A stretch of DNA of 64,000 nt from Leisingera sp. NJS204 (GCF_004123675.1 NZ_CP035417.1:196501-260500), one strand, 5' to 3'. Shown: positions 8,836 to 19,991, numbered from the stretch's first letter. Translations and numbers: made by a program. The notes: generated by a model not told the origin, from the letters alone.

Positions 8836-9863
8836 GACGGCTCTCCCAGAAGCACGTCCAGCGCTTCTTGGCGGTTCATCGCACCGATCAGGCTGCCTGC
8901 GGTGTTGGCAACCGGCAGAAAGTCGCGGTTGTCATTGACCAGCAGGCGCGCCAGTTCGGCGATGGTCTGTTTTTCTCCGATCGGCGTGCCGGTCAGGCTG
9001 TGTCCATTCACCTCGCGTGCCAAAACACCGGCATGCACCACGCGGGATTTCTCAATTTCTTCGGTGAATTTCGCAACATACTGGGTAGCCGGGTTCAGCA
9101 CGATCTGATCGGGGGTGTCGCACTGTTCAACCACGCCGTCCTTCATGATGGCAATCCGGTCGGCAAGGCGCAGGGCCTCGTCAAAGTCGTGCGTGATAAA
9201 GACGATGGTCTTGCCCAGCATTTCCTGCAGCCGCAGGAATTCGTCCTGCATCTCGCGGCGGATCAGCGGGTCGAGGGCTGAAAACGGCTCGTCCAGGAAC
9301 CAGATATCAGGTTCAATTGCCAGGCTTCGGGCGATGCCGACACGTTGCTGCTGGCCGCCGGATAGTTCGCGCGGGAAGTAATCCTCGCGCCCTGACAGGC
9401 CTACCAGTTCGATCACCTCCAGCGCACGGGCGCGGCGTGCGTGGCGGTCCTGGCCGCGCATTTCCAGCGGGAATGCCACGTTGTCCAGCACGGTACGGTG
9501 CGGCAAAAGACCGAAGCTTTGGAACACCATGCCCATCTTGTTGCGACGCAGGCCGATCAGCTCTTTCTCGGACATCTCGCCGATGTTCTGACCGTCAACC
9601 TGAACCTCGCCGCCGGTGATATCAATCAGACGGGACAGGCAGCGTACAAAGGTGGACTTGCCGGAGCCTGACAGCCCCATGATCACCAGCATTTCCCCCT
9701 TGGCAATATCCAGAGAGACGTCGCGCACAGCTGCGATGTAGCCAGCCTGGCGGATCTCATCAAAGCCGGGGTTGCCGGTCAGTGACTTCAGATACTGTTC
9801 TGGTTGGGCGCCAAACAGCTTCCAGACGTTTTTGCAGGAAATGACGGGGGTGGCGGCGGTCAT
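8832..9863 (-). CDS. proV: Glycine betaine/proline ABC transporter, ATP-binding subunit
   Basis: The 343-residue ATPase has Walker A (GLSGSGKST, about 63-71), signature LSGGQQQR and Walker B (DIWFLDEPFSALDP), plus the ProV-type N-terminal extension (VWKLFGAQPEQYLK) that distinguishes the osmoprotectant family. The last ~80 residues look like a CBS-type region (IAELARLLVNDNRDFLPVAN, IGAMNRQEALDVLL), the part that in OpuA-type systems responds to ionic strength. It lies between the binding protein and the double permease in one operon. Confidence 0.92.
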   Translation of the reverse strand: MTAATPVISCKNVWKLFGAQPEQYLKSLTGNPGFDEIRQAGYIAAVRDVSLDIAKGEMLVIMGLSGSGKSTFVRCLSRLIDITGGEVQVDGQNIGEMSEKELIGLRRNKMGMVFQSFGLLPHRTVLDNVAFPLEMRGQDRHARRARALEVIELVGLSGREDYFPRELSGGQQQRVGIARSLAIEPDIWFLDEPFSALDPLIRREMQDEFLRLQEMLGKTIVFITHDFDEALRLADRIAIMKDGVVEQCDTPDQIVLNPATQYVAKFTEEIEKSRVVHAGVLAREVNGHSLTGTPIGEKQTIAELARLLVNDNRDFLPVANTAGSLIGAMNRQEALDVLLGEPS

Positions 9864-9888
9864 GGCTTTTCTTTCATTGGCAGAGAAA

Positions 9889-9910
9889 CCGGGGCAGCGC
9901 GCTGCCCCGG
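9889..9910 (-). terminator. Intercistronic hairpin between betaine binding protein and ATPase genes
   Basis: A 22-base perfect palindrome (CCGGGGCAGCG / CGCTGCCCCGG) sits 21 bases after the binding-protein stop and 26 bases before the ATPase start. With no T-run it probably stabilises the upstream transcript or partly attenuates, allowing more binding protein than transporter. Confidence 0.6.
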
Positions 9911-9931
9911 AATAAGGGTCTGAAGGGGGAA

Positions 9932-10984
<1,053 letters not shown>

Positions 10985-11018
10985 TCAGCCCGGCGGGATG
11001 AACAGGCTGGTCAGGTAT

Positions 11019-11034
11019 GTTAAAATTTGTTAAC
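11019..11034. promoter_or_regulatory. Inverted repeat upstream of torR-like gene
   Basis: GTTAA and TTAAC are separated by 6 AT-rich bases in the divergent region between the betaine operon and the response regulator gene, about 30 bases before the regulator start. It could be an operator or part of a promoter; there is no direct proof. Confidence 0.3.
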
Positions 11035-11065
11035 CGGTAGGAATATTTTCGGGGGTTTCAAAATC

Positions 11066-11758
11066 ATGGCGCATATTTTGATCATTGAGGACGAGCCCGT
11101 CACCCGGGCCACTCTTGCCAGTTACCTGGATGCCCAAGGGTACAGTGTTTCGCAGGCTGAAACTGCCGAAGACGCGGAAAGTATACTGGAAGAACAGGAC
11201 GTTGATCTTTTGTTGGTCGACATCAACCTGCCCGGAAAAGACGGGCTGCAAATTACCCGGGAACAGCGTGCCAAGTCTGAGTTGGGGATTATCCTGGTGA
11301 CCGGCCGGGATGATGAGATTGACCGGATTGTCGGATTGGAGCTTGGCGCGGATGATTATGTCTGCAAGCCCTTCAACCGGCGTGAATTGCTGGCTAGGCT
11401 GAAAAACCTGCTGCGGCGGACGCAGGATGTACGGCGACTGTCGCGCCGGATCTACAAATTCGGGCGGTTCCAGTTCGACGTCGCGGCGCGGCATCTGCAA
11501 ACGGTCGAGGGTGACAGCATTTCCCTGACCCGGGCTGAATTCGAAGTGCTGGAGATGCTGATCAGCCGGGCAGGCGAGGTGGCCTCGCGCGATGCGCTGA
11601 TGAGCCGGGTCACCCACCGGCAATACGGTGCAAACCCCCGCACCGTGGATGTGCTGATCCGGCGTTTGCGCGGCAAGCTGGAGGAGGACCCCGCCAATCC
11701 GCGGGTGATCACAACCGTGCATGGCGAGGGCTATGTGTTCACGGCGCCTTTGAACTGA
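11066..11758 (+). CDS. OmpR-type response regulator, TorR-like
   Basis: The 230-residue protein starts at the ATG at 11066 (CGGGGG upstream); a TTG 39 bases earlier is an alternative. The receiver (residues 3-115) shows acidic residues in IIEDEP, phospho-acceptor Asp in LLVDINLPG, Thr in LVTGRD and Lys in YVCKPF. The C-terminal OmpR/PhoB winged helix (about 135-228) has [19 protein letters not shown] and [11 protein letters not shown]. TorR in Escherichia coli responds to trimethylamine N-oxide through TorS. The gene converges with the torS-like gene and overlaps its end by 20 bases. Confidence 0.85.
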   Translation: MAHILIIEDEPVTRATLASYLDAQGYSVSQAETAEDAESILEEQDVDLLLVDINLPGKDGLQITREQRAKSELGIILVTGRDDEIDRIVGLELGADDYVCKPFNRRELLARLKNLLRRTQDVRRLSRRIYKFGRFQFDVAARHLQTVEGDSISLTRAEFEVLEMLISRAGEVASRDALMSRVTHRQYGANPRTVDVLIRRLRGKLEEDPANPRVITTVHGEGYVFTAPLN

Positions 11759-14666
11759 CAGTTTCGCACTCGCGCAGCACTGCGGCCAGCGCGTCCAGAA
11801 TGTGCGGGACCAGACCGGTCAGCTTTTCCAGCTGGTCTTGGGCTGCGTTCAGTTCCCCATTTTCCGAGTGTGCTTCCAACGCTGCCAGCAGCGCCGCGAG
11901 ATCCTGCTGGCCAAAGGTGCTGGCAGCCCCTTTGGCACGGTGCGCTTGTTTTGCCAGTGATCCCCAATCTTGCATTTCCAAAGCCGCAGTCATCTGTGCA
12001 AGGCTTCGCGGAAGCTCCTGTTTGAATATTCTTGCGATGTCCAGAGCTTGCAATTTGCCAAGGTCCCGTATGTTTTCCTGCATCTGTTTCTGAAGGCCGG
12101 CGCGGCGGTCCGGCTGTTCCAGAACTGCCTGGCGGGCCGATAAATAGATCGCGCCCTCGCGCCCTTGCATGACGCTGTCCAATGCCTTGGCCAGCCGTTC
12201 TGGGGAGACAGGTTTGGCGACAAAACCGTTCATGCCGGCCTGCAGGTGAGTCTCGATCTGGTCCTTTTGCACATGCGCCGAAATGCCGATGACCGGCAGT
12301 TCGGCAATCCGCCGGTCGGGCAGGGCGCGCAGGCGGCGGGTGGCCTCGGTGCCGCTGATGCCCGGCAGGTTCACATCCATCAGCACCAGATCAAAACCGG
12401 AGCCGGGCAGCAGTTCCAGCGCGCTTTCGGCGCTGCCGGTGCATTGGCAATTGTGCCCCATACGCTCCAAGTACCCGCGAGCGACCATCTGATTGATTTC
12501 GTTGTCCTCGACCACCAGCACTGACAGGGGGTGTTCGGCTTTTGTTGCCGGCGCGGGCGGGTCTTCAAGCACAAGATCAGCGGGTTTGCCCGGTTCCAAT
12601 TCCAGGGACAGTGTAAAAACGGATCCCACGCCGGAGGTGCTTTCCAGCGACAACCTGGCACCGATGGTTTCGGCGAAATGCCTGCTGATTGCCAGCCCCA
12701 GCCCGGTGCCGCCGAATTTGCGGGCGGTATCTGTGTCCTCTTGCTCGAAGGCCTCAAAGATTCTGGTCTTTGCTTCCGCCGATATGCCCTTGCCGGTGTC
12801 ACTGACTTCAAAGGTCACCCGGTGGCGTCCGCTGGCAGTATCGTTGATCCGGATCCGCAGAATGACCTCGCCGTCGTCAGTAAATTTCAGGGCGTTGGAA
12901 AGCAGGTTGAACAGAATTTGACGGAGCTTGGCGGCATCGCCCTGCACGGCCTCTGGCAGGTTTCCGGGGGCATCAAGCCACAGGTGGACGCCCTTGCTGT
13001 CAGCGCCGGGCCGCAGCAGCACGACGATGTCGGTTACCAGTTCCCGCAGGGAAAATGTGCTTATCTCCGGCTTTAGGGCGCCGCTTTCGATTTTCGAGTA
13101 GTCCAGGATGTCATTCAAAATCTTCAGCAGATTTTGGCCGGAGACCAGCGCTGCCCGCAGCCGCTCCATCTGCGTAGGCGGCAGGCCATCGTCCGAAAGG
13201 CTGCGCAGCATGCCAAGCACGCCATTCATTGGCGTGCGGATTTCATGGCTCATCATGGCGAGGAACTCGGATTTGGCTTGGTCAGCGGTTTCCGCTTTCC
13301 GGCGGGCCTCGTCATGGGCTTCGACTTCTTCCTGCAGGCGCTCGGTCTGTTCATTGACCAGGACCTGCAGATTGTTGCGGTGTTCGCGAAGTTCCTGTTC
13401 ATTGCGGTCCCGGACACTTTCCAGTTCCAATTTGTCGATGGCTTGCTGGCGGAAAACTTCCACCGCGGCCTCCATCCGGGCGATTTCGTCATGCCCTCGC
13501 GGTCTTACCCGGTGGTCCAGCTGGCCGCGCATCAGGGCCGCCATTGTGCCCGACAGCTGATTAAGGCGCCGGGTGATGCTGCCGCGCACATAAAACCACA
13601 GGACTGCAAGCGACAGCACAAACCCTGCAATCGCAGCAAAGCCGTTGCGCAATTGGGCCCGTTGGACGTCGAGAGCGGCAGCATTGCCGGACCGGATCAC
13701 CCGTGCCTGGGCCTGGTCCGCAACGGCTGCGGCCTCGTCGCCAAGCCGCAATGCGGTAGCTTGCAGGCCCTGCTGGAGCGCGGTTATGCGGGTTTCGGTG
13801 GCCAGAATCCTGTCGCGCAGCACAAACAGCCCGATGTCCTGCTCTGAGACGGTACGCAATTGCGCGGCATAGCCTTCGGCCTGCTGGCGCCGCCCTGGGT
13901 CGCGGATCGCCTTGATACGGCGGGACACGACGAGCAGCCGGCTGGTCAGCGTTGCCTCGATCTCACCCAGTTCAGTTTCATCGCCGGCGTCTTCGATCCG
14001 GTTGATCAGCAGCCCGATTTCAGCGGTTTGCGAGCGCAGCTCGAACATCAGGCCCAGTTGGAACAGGTCAACCTCGATCAGCTTGTCCAGCGTATCGGTA
14101 CGGGCCTGCTCCTCAATCGGGGAGGAGCCGGGACCGTAAAGGCTTGAGATAACTGCAGTAGTGCCCATCTCGGCGTTTGCCACCAAAGTGTCGGCCATGC
14201 TGAGCAAGTTGTTCGCAGCGGATAGGTTTTGCCCGGCCAACTGGTTGAATTCGCTGTGCAGAGCGATGCGGGTTTCGACCAGGGCGTTCAGCAGCGGCAG
14301 CACGCGGGACGCTTCCGTCACCGTGTCACGCAGCCGGGCGGATCCTGTGCCGCCGGCTGTCTCCAGCGCTTCAAGCCGCCGGGTCAGTGCTTGGACTTGG
14401 GCGGACAGGAATTTTGCCCGGTTTTCCCGCTCGGACTGGGTGTCAACTGCGGCCAGCTCAGGGGCGATGGCAATGATGCGGGTGCTTTCTTCGGCCATGC
14501 CGCGGACTTCGGCAATGGCAGGTATGGTCTGGCTGATCACCTCTGCCTGGCGGCGTGCAAGCACCCGCAGTTCAACCAGGCCAAGGATGCCCGCAAGGGT
14601 GGGCAGTCCTGCAATGACGACGAATGCGAGGCTTAATTTTCCGCCAAGACCAAGCTTTTTCAACAT
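11739..14666 (-). CDS. torS: TorS-like hybrid sensor histidine kinase
   Basis: This 975-residue protein has two membrane segments (about 13-35 and 330-352) flanking a helical periplasmic sensor of ~295 residues, a HAMP region ([19 protein letters not shown]), a coiled coil, HisKA with the phospho-acceptor His in [17 protein letters not shown], an HATPase domain ([26 protein letters not shown]), a receiver ([21 protein letters not shown]) and a C-terminal Hpt domain ([12 protein letters not shown]). That order is the TorS layout. It is divergent from the torT-like gene, 92 bases apart, and convergent with the torR-like gene. Confidence 0.88.
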   Translation of the reverse strand: MLKKLGLGGKLSLAFVVIAGLPTLAGILGLVELRVLARRQAEVISQTIPAIAEVRGMAEESTRIIAIAPELAAVDTQSERENRAKFLSAQVQALTRRLEALETAGGTGSARLRDTVTEASRVLPLLNALVETRIALHSEFNQLAGQNLSAANNLLSMADTLVANAEMGTTAVISSLYGPGSSPIEEQARTDTLDKLIEVDLFQLGLMFELRSQTAEIGLLINRIEDAGDETELGEIEATLTSRLLVVSRRIKAIRDPGRRQQAEGYAAQLRTVSEQDIGLFVLRDRILATETRITALQQGLQATALRLGDEAAAVADQAQARVIRSGNAAALDVQRAQLRNGFAAIAGFVLSLAVLWFYVRGSITRRLNQLSGTMAALMRGQLDHRVRPRGHDEIARMEAAVEVFRQQAIDKLELESVRDRNEQELREHRNNLQVLVNEQTERLQEEVEAHDEARRKAETADQAKSEFLAMMSHEIRTPMNGVLGMLRSLSDDGLPPTQMERLRAALVSGQNLLKILNDILDYSKIESGALKPEISTFSLRELVTDIVVLLRPGADSKGVHLWLDAPGNLPEAVQGDAAKLRQILFNLLSNALKFTDDGEVILRIRINDTASGRHRVTFEVSDTGKGISAEAKTRIFEAFEQEDTDTARKFGGTGLGLAISRHFAETIGARLSLESTSGVGSVFTLSLELEPGKPADLVLEDPPAPATKAEHPLSVLVVEDNEINQMVARGYLERMGHNCQCTGSAESALELLPGSGFDLVLMDVNLPGISGTEATRRLRALPDRRIAELPVIGISAHVQKDQIETHLQAGMNGFVAKPVSPERLAKALDSVMQGREGAIYLSARQAVLEQPDRRAGLQKQMQENIRDLGKLQALDIARIFKQELPRSLAQMTAALEMQDWGSLAKQAHRAKGAASTFGQQDLAALLAALEAHSENGELNAAQDQLEKLTGLVPHILDALAAVLRECETVSSKAP

Positions 14667-14758
14667 CCCTGGACTGTCGCGCGCATTTGCCTGTAGTGCA
14701 AATTTGAATTTCCCTTTTGCGTTCTGCTGCCTATCCTCAGTGTCTGGAAGGGATTTTC

Positions 14759-15811
14759 ATGCGCGCATTCTGGTTTTTGTTCTTCTCTGGGCTTTGCACT
14801 GCAGCCGCCGCGGACAGCTGGCGCCTGCAGGTTCCGCGAACCCCGTTCGATTACGAAAGCGGATACGAGGCCGCAGATTATCAGCCGTTGGAGCGGGCGG
14901 CGCAGATGTGGCGGCTGTGCATCGCGTATCCGCATTTGAAGGACGCCTATTGGCTGAGCGTCAACTACGGAATGGTGGCTGAGGCTGAACGGCTGGGGGT
15001 GTCCTTTAAACTGGTTGAGGCCGGCGGGTATCCGAATTTGCAGCGGCAGATCCACCAAGCCGAAGACTGTGTGGAGGCGGGGGCAGATGCGCTGATCCTG
15101 GGGACGGTCTCTTTTGCGGGTCTGACCGGAACGGTGGAGCGGATTTCGGCAAAGGTTCCGGTAATTGCAGCGGTGAATGACATCGCCGATGCGGGGATCA
15201 CTGCCAAGGTCGGTGTGTCCTGGACGGAAATGGGCGCTGTGGCCGGGCGTATCATCGCGGCGCGGCACCCCAAAGGCGCACCGCCAGTGAAAGTGGCCTG
15301 GTTTCCCGGTCCGGAGAATGCGGGCTGGGTGAAATTTGTTGAGCAAGGGTTCCGCGCGGCACTGGCGGAAAGCTCGGCGGTGGTCGCGGTGACGAAATAC
15401 GGAGACACCGGTCGGGAGATTCAGGTCCGCCTTGTCGAAGAGGCGCTGGATGAGGCGCAGGACTTGGACTACATCGCCGGGTCTGCGCCTGCTGCCGAGG
15501 CCGCGGTGTCGGTCCTGCGTGCCCGTGGTTTGCAGGGGAAGGTTCTGGTTGTGTCTGACTACATGACCCACGCCGTCTACCGGGGTGTTCTGCGTGACCG
15601 GATCATTGCAGCACCCACGGACTTCCCTGTTCTGCAAGGGCGGCTGGCGGTGGAAATGGCGGTGCGGGCTATAGAGGGAAAGCTGAGCGTCAAACATACC
15701 GGGCCGGAAATCCAGGTCTTTGATCAGAACTCGCAGCGCGGGGACATGCTGGAGCAATCCCTGGCGCCGGCAAGTTTTGTCCCGGTGTTTGATTTTCATC
15801 CGCAGCGGTGA
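14759..15811 (+). CDS. torT: TorT-like periplasmic binding protein
   Basis: The 350-residue protein starts at the ATG at 14759 after GGAAGGGA. It has a short signal peptide (MRAFWFLFFSGLCTAAA) and a type I periplasmic binding fold (WRLCIAYPHLKDAYWLSVNYG, GADALILGTVSFAG, VKVAWFPGPENAGW, QDLDYIAGSAPAAEAAVS). TorT binds trimethylamine N-oxide and presents it to the TorS sensor domain. The close linkage of torT, torS and torR homologues supports the identification, although no TMAO reductase gene is in the window, so the actual ligand may differ. Confidence 0.85.
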   Translation: MRAFWFLFFSGLCTAAAADSWRLQVPRTPFDYESGYEAADYQPLERAAQMWRLCIAYPHLKDAYWLSVNYGMVAEAERLGVSFKLVEAGGYPNLQRQIHQAEDCVEAGADALILGTVSFAGLTGTVERISAKVPVIAAVNDIADAGITAKVGVSWTEMGAVAGRIIAARHPKGAPPVKVAWFPGPENAGWVKFVEQGFRAALAESSAVVAVTKYGDTGREIQVRLVEEALDEAQDLDYIAGSAPAAEAAVSVLRARGLQGKVLVVSDYMTHAVYRGVLRDRIIAAPTDFPVLQGRLAVEMAVRAIEGKLSVKHTGPEIQVFDQNSQRGDMLEQSLAPASFVPVFDFHPQR

Positions 15812-15953
15812 CGGTGTTGCAGCAGGCTAGTCCGGCAGGCGGCAGTTTTGTTGACCGGCGGCGTGTGATCCAGCATCCTTATCTGAATATTGCGGGATAC
15901 CAATAGGCGGCCAGCAGATGTTCTGTGGCAGTCATGACAGTGAGGCCTGCCCC

Positions 15954-17159
15954 ATGCCAAAGGCGCAGCAGAAGGGATATGTTCTGGACACCCACCGGTT
16001 GTGCGATCCGGCGCAGACGCTGGCTGCAGTCCGGCCGCATCTTGCCGGTATGGGCATCACCCGCATTGCCAATCTGACCGGGCTGGACCGGATCGGCCTG
16101 CCAACCGTTATGGTGACGCGGCCTAATTCCCGTTCAGTCGCGGTGGCGCTGGGCAAGGGGCTGACGCTGGAAGCGGCACAGGCCTCGGGCGTGATGGAAG
16201 CGATTGAGACCTGGCACGCGGAACGGATCGCGCTGCCTCTGCGGGCGGCCAGCTATCACGACTTGCGGCAAGGCACATTGGTGGCGGATGTTGATCGTCT
16301 GCCCCGCGTGACCGGAGGCCGCTTTGATCCGCACCAGCCGATGTTGTGGATTGAAGGAACGGACCTGATAACTGAAAAGGCGCATTGGCTGCCCTATGAA
16401 ATGGTGGATACCGATTACACCGCGCGGCCCTGCGGCGGGCAGGGAGCGTTTCCGCGCACTACCAACGGTCTTGCGTCCGGCAACAGTCTCGCAGAAGCCA
16501 CCTGCCACGCGATTTGCGAATTGATTGAAAGGGATGCGATCACCCTGTGGCATCATGCACCGCCGGGCCCGCGTATCAATCCCGAAACTATAGACGACCC
16601 GCGCTGCCGTGCGGCGCTGGAACGGTTTGCTGCAGCAGGAGTGGACGCCGGCATCTGGAGTATCGCGACAGACACCGGGGTGGCGGCGTTTCATTGCATG
16701 ATTTGCGAAGCCGGCAGCCGGCCCGGCCATATCGGCATTGGCAGCGGCTGCCACCCGGACCGTGCCATTGCCCTGCTAAGGGCGCTGACCGAGGCGGCCC
16801 AGACACGGCTGACCTATATCTCCGGTGCGCGCGACGATCTGGATCCGGATGAGTTTACCCCCAAGGCGTCGGCAGAACGCGCGCAGTATGTCCGGGCGTT
16901 GTTGGCTCGAACCGAGCCGGTGGACCGGCTGCAAGATTGCCCGTCCTACTCAGCGCCGTCCTTTGAAAGTGACCTGGCCTGGCTCCTGAACCGGCTGGGG
17001 GATGCAGGGATAGAGCAAGTTCTGACGGTCGACTTGTCGCGTCCGGGTCTGGGAATTTCTGTGGTGCGTGCGGTGATCCCGGGCTTGGAGGCGCCGCATG
17101 ACGATCCGGATTTCATAGCAGGCCCGAGGGCCCTGAGAACAGCGGAGGCGCAGGTTTGA
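15954..17159 (+). CDS. YcaO-domain ATP-dependent cyclodehydratase/thioamidation enzyme
   Basis: The protein has 401 residues from the ATG at 15954, with GAGG about 10 bases upstream; an in-frame ATG at 15918 would add 12. YcaO hallmarks are visible: SGVMEAIETWHAE at 78-90, and TNGLASGNSLAEATCHAICE then LIERDA at about 170-195, which carry the Glu residues that bind ATP-magnesium. YcaO enzymes activate backbone amides with ATP; with a TfuA partner they install thioamides, while other YcaOs form azolines. The Pro-rich C-terminus of azoline-forming YcaOs is not seen, as is usual for TfuA-linked ones. The next gene encodes TfuA, and the start and stop overlap. Confidence 0.88.
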   Translation: MPKAQQKGYVLDTHRLCDPAQTLAAVRPHLAGMGITRIANLTGLDRIGLPTVMVTRPNSRSVAVALGKGLTLEAAQASGVMEAIETWHAERIALPLRAASYHDLRQGTLVADVDRLPRVTGGRFDPHQPMLWIEGTDLITEKAHWLPYEMVDTDYTARPCGGQGAFPRTTNGLASGNSLAEATCHAICELIERDAITLWHHAPPGPRINPETIDDPRCRAALERFAAAGVDAGIWSIATDTGVAAFHCMICEAGSRPGHIGIGSGCHPDRAIALLRALTEAAQTRLTYISGARDDLDPDEFTPKASAERAQYVRALLARTEPVDRLQDCPSYSAPSFESDLAWLLNRLGDAGIEQVLTVDLSRPGLGISVVRAVIPGLEAPHDDPDFIAGPRALRTAEAQV

Positions 17160-18520
17160 CGGCGGTTGTTTTTGCAGGCCCGACAATCAGCGCTGAGGAG
17201 GTCTTGAACCTGCTGAATGCCACTGTTCTGCCGCCGGCTGGTCAAGGCGACATTTACCGGGCCGCCCGTCAAGGTGCATCTGTCATCGGATTGATCGACG
17301 GGTACTTTGAAGGTGTGCCCTCGGTCTGGCACAAGGAAATCCTGTGGGCGCTGGAGCAGGGGATCGCGGTGTTCGGCAGCGCCAGCATGGGCGCGCTGCG
17401 GGCGGCTGAGCTGTCTGCGTTCGGGATGGTGGGCATCGGAGACATCTATGAAGCCTATGCTGCGGGTGAGATTTGCGACGATGACGAAGTCGCGGTCCTG
17501 CACAGCCCGGCAGAATTGGGCTTTGCACCGCTAAGCGAACCGATGGTCTCAATCCGGGTAACCGTGGCGCGCGCGGTCGCTGACGCGGCGCTGGAAGCGG
17601 ATCAGGCTGCGGAGCTGCTCAGAACGGCCAAGCAACTGTTTTACCACGACAGGACCTGGGAACAGATCCTTGCGGGACTTGCGGATGCATCCTGGCTTGG
17701 CAAATTTTCGGCCTGGCTTGAAACCGGGCGGGTGGACGCCAAGCGCGAGGACGCGCAGATGATGCTGATCCGTATGGCGGCCTTTCAGGAGACGGAGGGC
17801 AAGGCCGTTTCCATTCCGCCTGAAAAGGTTGAACGCTCGCTTGCCTGGCAGGGTTTGGTGCAGCGGATCGAAGCGGAGGCGTACAGCCTGCCGGACGCGG
17901 ACTTGCAGGTGCTGGATGAGTTGCGCCTGGAGCCTGGGCGCTTTGGTGAATTCCGGATCCGCGCTGCAGCGCGCTGTTTGGCGCTGGAGAATGCAAGGCG
18001 AAAGGGGCTGCGCCCGGACCGGCAAGAGATATTAGAGCAATTGAGCAGACACCGGGAAACGCTCCAGCTTTTCCGCAGTCGCGACCTGCAACAGTGGCTG
18101 GCAGAAAACGGGCTGACTGCTGACGGGTATGAAGCGCTGCTTGGGGAAACAGCGCTGGCTGGCACTGCTGTGAACACCTTGGGCAAGCAGTTGGAACTGC
18201 ACCTGCTGGCAGAGCTCCGGCAGGCAGGCGCCTATGCGCAATTGAAATCCCGGGCGATTTCCAAGTCGCAGCGGCTGGCTGAGCAGGACCAGCGGGGCAG
18301 CGATCAGCCTGAACAGGACCGGTTGCGCTGGGCCCTCTGGTATTTCGAAACACGCCTGCAGCGGGAAATCCCTGAAGATCTGGGTGAATATGCTGCGGGT
18401 ATCGGCCTGAGAGACCTGGATGAATTCTATGCGCTGATCCGGCGTGAATTCATGTATCATCAAAAGGGCAAAACACAGTCTGCACCGCAAAGCAGAGACC
18501 AGGCAGGGCATATACGGTGA
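17156..18520 (+). CDS. TfuA-like protein with long C-terminal extension
   Basis: The 454-residue protein begins at a TTG that overlaps the ycaO stop. The TfuA core occupies roughly residues 1-200 (VVFAGPTISAEEV, GLIDGYFEGVPSVWHKEILW, GIAVFGSASMGALRAAEL, IGDIYEAYAAGEICDDDEVA). TfuA delivers or releases sulfide for YcaO-dependent thioamidation in the McrA and thiovarsolin systems. The following ~250 residues are helical and unfamiliar, rich in Leu/Glu/Arg (LQLFRSRDLQQWLAENGLTA), longer than a minimal TfuA. The extension may hold substrate or partner contacts. Tight linkage to ycaO and the downstream zincin gene suggests one operon. Confidence 0.85.
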   Translation: MTAVVFAGPTISAEEVLNLLNATVLPPAGQGDIYRAARQGASVIGLIDGYFEGVPSVWHKEILWALEQGIAVFGSASMGALRAAELSAFGMVGIGDIYEAYAAGEICDDDEVAVLHSPAELGFAPLSEPMVSIRVTVARAVADAALEADQAAELLRTAKQLFYHDRTWEQILAGLADASWLGKFSAWLETGRVDAKREDAQMMLIRMAAFQETEGKAVSIPPEKVERSLAWQGLVQRIEAEAYSLPDADLQVLDELRLEPGRFGEFRIRAAARCLALENARRKGLRPDRQEILEQLSRHRETLQLFRSRDLQQWLAENGLTADGYEALLGETALAGTAVNTLGKQLELHLLAELRQAGAYAQLKSRAISKSQRLAEQDQRGSDQPEQDRLRWALWYFETRLQREIPEDLGEYAAGIGLRDLDEFYALIRREFMYHQKGKTQSAPQSRDQAGHIR

Positions 18521-18544
18521 AACCTCCGCAAATTTGGAGGGCTC

Positions 18545-19843
18545 ATGGACGACATGTTTGAGATGGCTGAAGAAGCGCCGGGAACCCGGTTTCTCCTGTT
18601 TCCGCAATCTCCGTTCCGGACTGCGGATCCGGAACCGGAACTGGTCGAGATTTCCGCGCCGCCCGGTTCTATCGGGCCGGGGCCGTCGGGACCGCGGATG
18701 TATACAGTCAACCCTTTGGGCAAAACCATTCCGTTTGGGGCCATAGTCCCTGGCCCGTCGGGGCCTGGCATGTATCTGCCGCCTTGGCATGGAGAGGTAC
18801 AGGAACCGCCGGCGCCGGATGAAGATGGCCACTTTACGCATGTCCTGCCTTCGGACCCCGGTTTTGAGGCGGTGCATTTGTTTGCGGCCGCCCATTTCAC
18901 GCTGGATGTGTGGGAGGCGTATTTCGGGCACCCGATCCCCTGGCATTTTGCGCGGGATTATGACCGGCTGGAGCTGTCGCTGCTGCCAAGCCTGGACAAC
19001 GCGCATATCGGCTGGGGATTTCTGGAAACCGGCGGCACCTGGGAGCATGGCGGCGAATACCGCGCCTACAGCCTGAATTTTGATGTGGTCGCCCACGAAA
19101 TCGGCCATGCCATCATCTACAGTGTTGCGGGCATGCCGGTCTCGGATGATGTGCCGGGCGAGTATTTTGGATTTCACGAATCTGCAGCTGATATGGTGGC
19201 GCTGATAGCCTCGCTTCACTTCGGGTCGGTTGTCGAGGAGCTGTTGGAGAACACCAAGGGCAATCTTTACACGTTCAATCAGTTGAACCGCTTCGCCGAG
19301 CTTGCCGGGAATGCGCAAATCCGGATGGCGGCAAACACCCGGTCGCTGCAGGAGTTTGTTTCCGGCTGGAGCAGTGAACACGCGCTGTCCGAACCGTTGA
19401 CGGGGGCGATGTTCGATATCCTCGTCGATATCTTTCACGAGCGGCTGCTGGTGCATGGTCTGATCACACCTGAAATGGAGGATCTGTCTGATCAGTTGGA
19501 GGAAACCCCCTATTACAGCGATGTCATGCAGGCGCTGTTTGATGCGCGCTATGCTCTTGATCCCGAAGGGTTCCGGGTATCGCTATTGGAAGCCCGTGAC
19601 TTTCTGGGCGCCTATCTGGCGGCGGCGTGGAGCATGCTGGATGCCGAAAACCTCACCTATGCGGCAGTGGAGAAGGCGTTGCTGATTGTTGACCAGGAAA
19701 CAACCGGAGGCGCCTTCCACTCGATCATAGAAGGCAACTTCCGCATGCGGGGAATTGGCTTTGCCCAGGCTGGACCGCGACTGGCCGAAGCGGATGAGGA
19801 CAGCCATGCCAATTCCGTGCGGACACGGGTGCCCGGCGGCTGA
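18545..19843 (+). CDS. Putative zinc metallopeptidase (gluzincin type) of the ycaO-tfuA cluster
   Basis: The 432-residue protein has HEIGH at 184-188 and a downstream Glu in FHESAAD (Glu212), the zinc-ligand spacing of thermolysin-like gluzincins. The usual secretion signal is absent, so it is probably cytosolic. The N-terminal ~95 residues are Pro/Gly-rich and contain two near-copies of a motif, SIGPGPSGPRMY (42-53) and AIVPGPSGPGMY (66-77). The C-terminal half is helical without a known domain. It starts 24 bases after tfuA with GGAGGG upstream. A peptidase in a YcaO cluster could trim a modified substrate; this is inference. It is not a member of a RiPP protease family that I recognise. 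Confidence 0.7.
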   Translation: MDDMFEMAEEAPGTRFLLFPQSPFRTADPEPELVEISAPPGSIGPGPSGPRMYTVNPLGKTIPFGAIVPGPSGPGMYLPPWHGEVQEPPAPDEDGHFTHVLPSDPGFEAVHLFAAAHFTLDVWEAYFGHPIPWHFARDYDRLELSLLPSLDNAHIGWGFLETGGTWEHGGEYRAYSLNFDVVAHEIGHAIIYSVAGMPVSDDVPGEYFGFHESAADMVALIASLHFGSVVEELLENTKGNLYTFNQLNRFAELAGNAQIRMAANTRSLQEFVSGWSSEHALSEPLTGAMFDILVDIFHERLLVHGLITPEMEDLSDQLEETPYYSDVMQALFDARYALDPEGFRVSLLEARDFLGAYLAAAWSMLDAENLTYAAVEKALLIVDQETTGGAFHSIIEGNFRMRGIGFAQAGPRLAEADEDSHANSVRTRVPGG

Positions 19844-19991
19844 CAGGCTGATTGTCTACAAATTCTATTCTTTTTGTGCTATTTTACCTCTCAGGGGGAC
19901 ATTCAAGGCATCAGAACCTGCAGAAATTCCAGACCTGTCCTTTTTTGAATTGTCATCCTGAGTTGTTTCCATAGCCACAGGAGTGTGTACA

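Noticed and set aside
19806-19961. 51-codon frame beginning MPIPCGHGCPAADRL, overlapping the end of the zincin gene, considered as a YcaO precursor peptide
   Set aside because: It overlaps the zincin gene in another frame, its ribosome site is weak, and the Cys residues are at the N-terminal end, opposite to usual precursors; no independent sign of coding.
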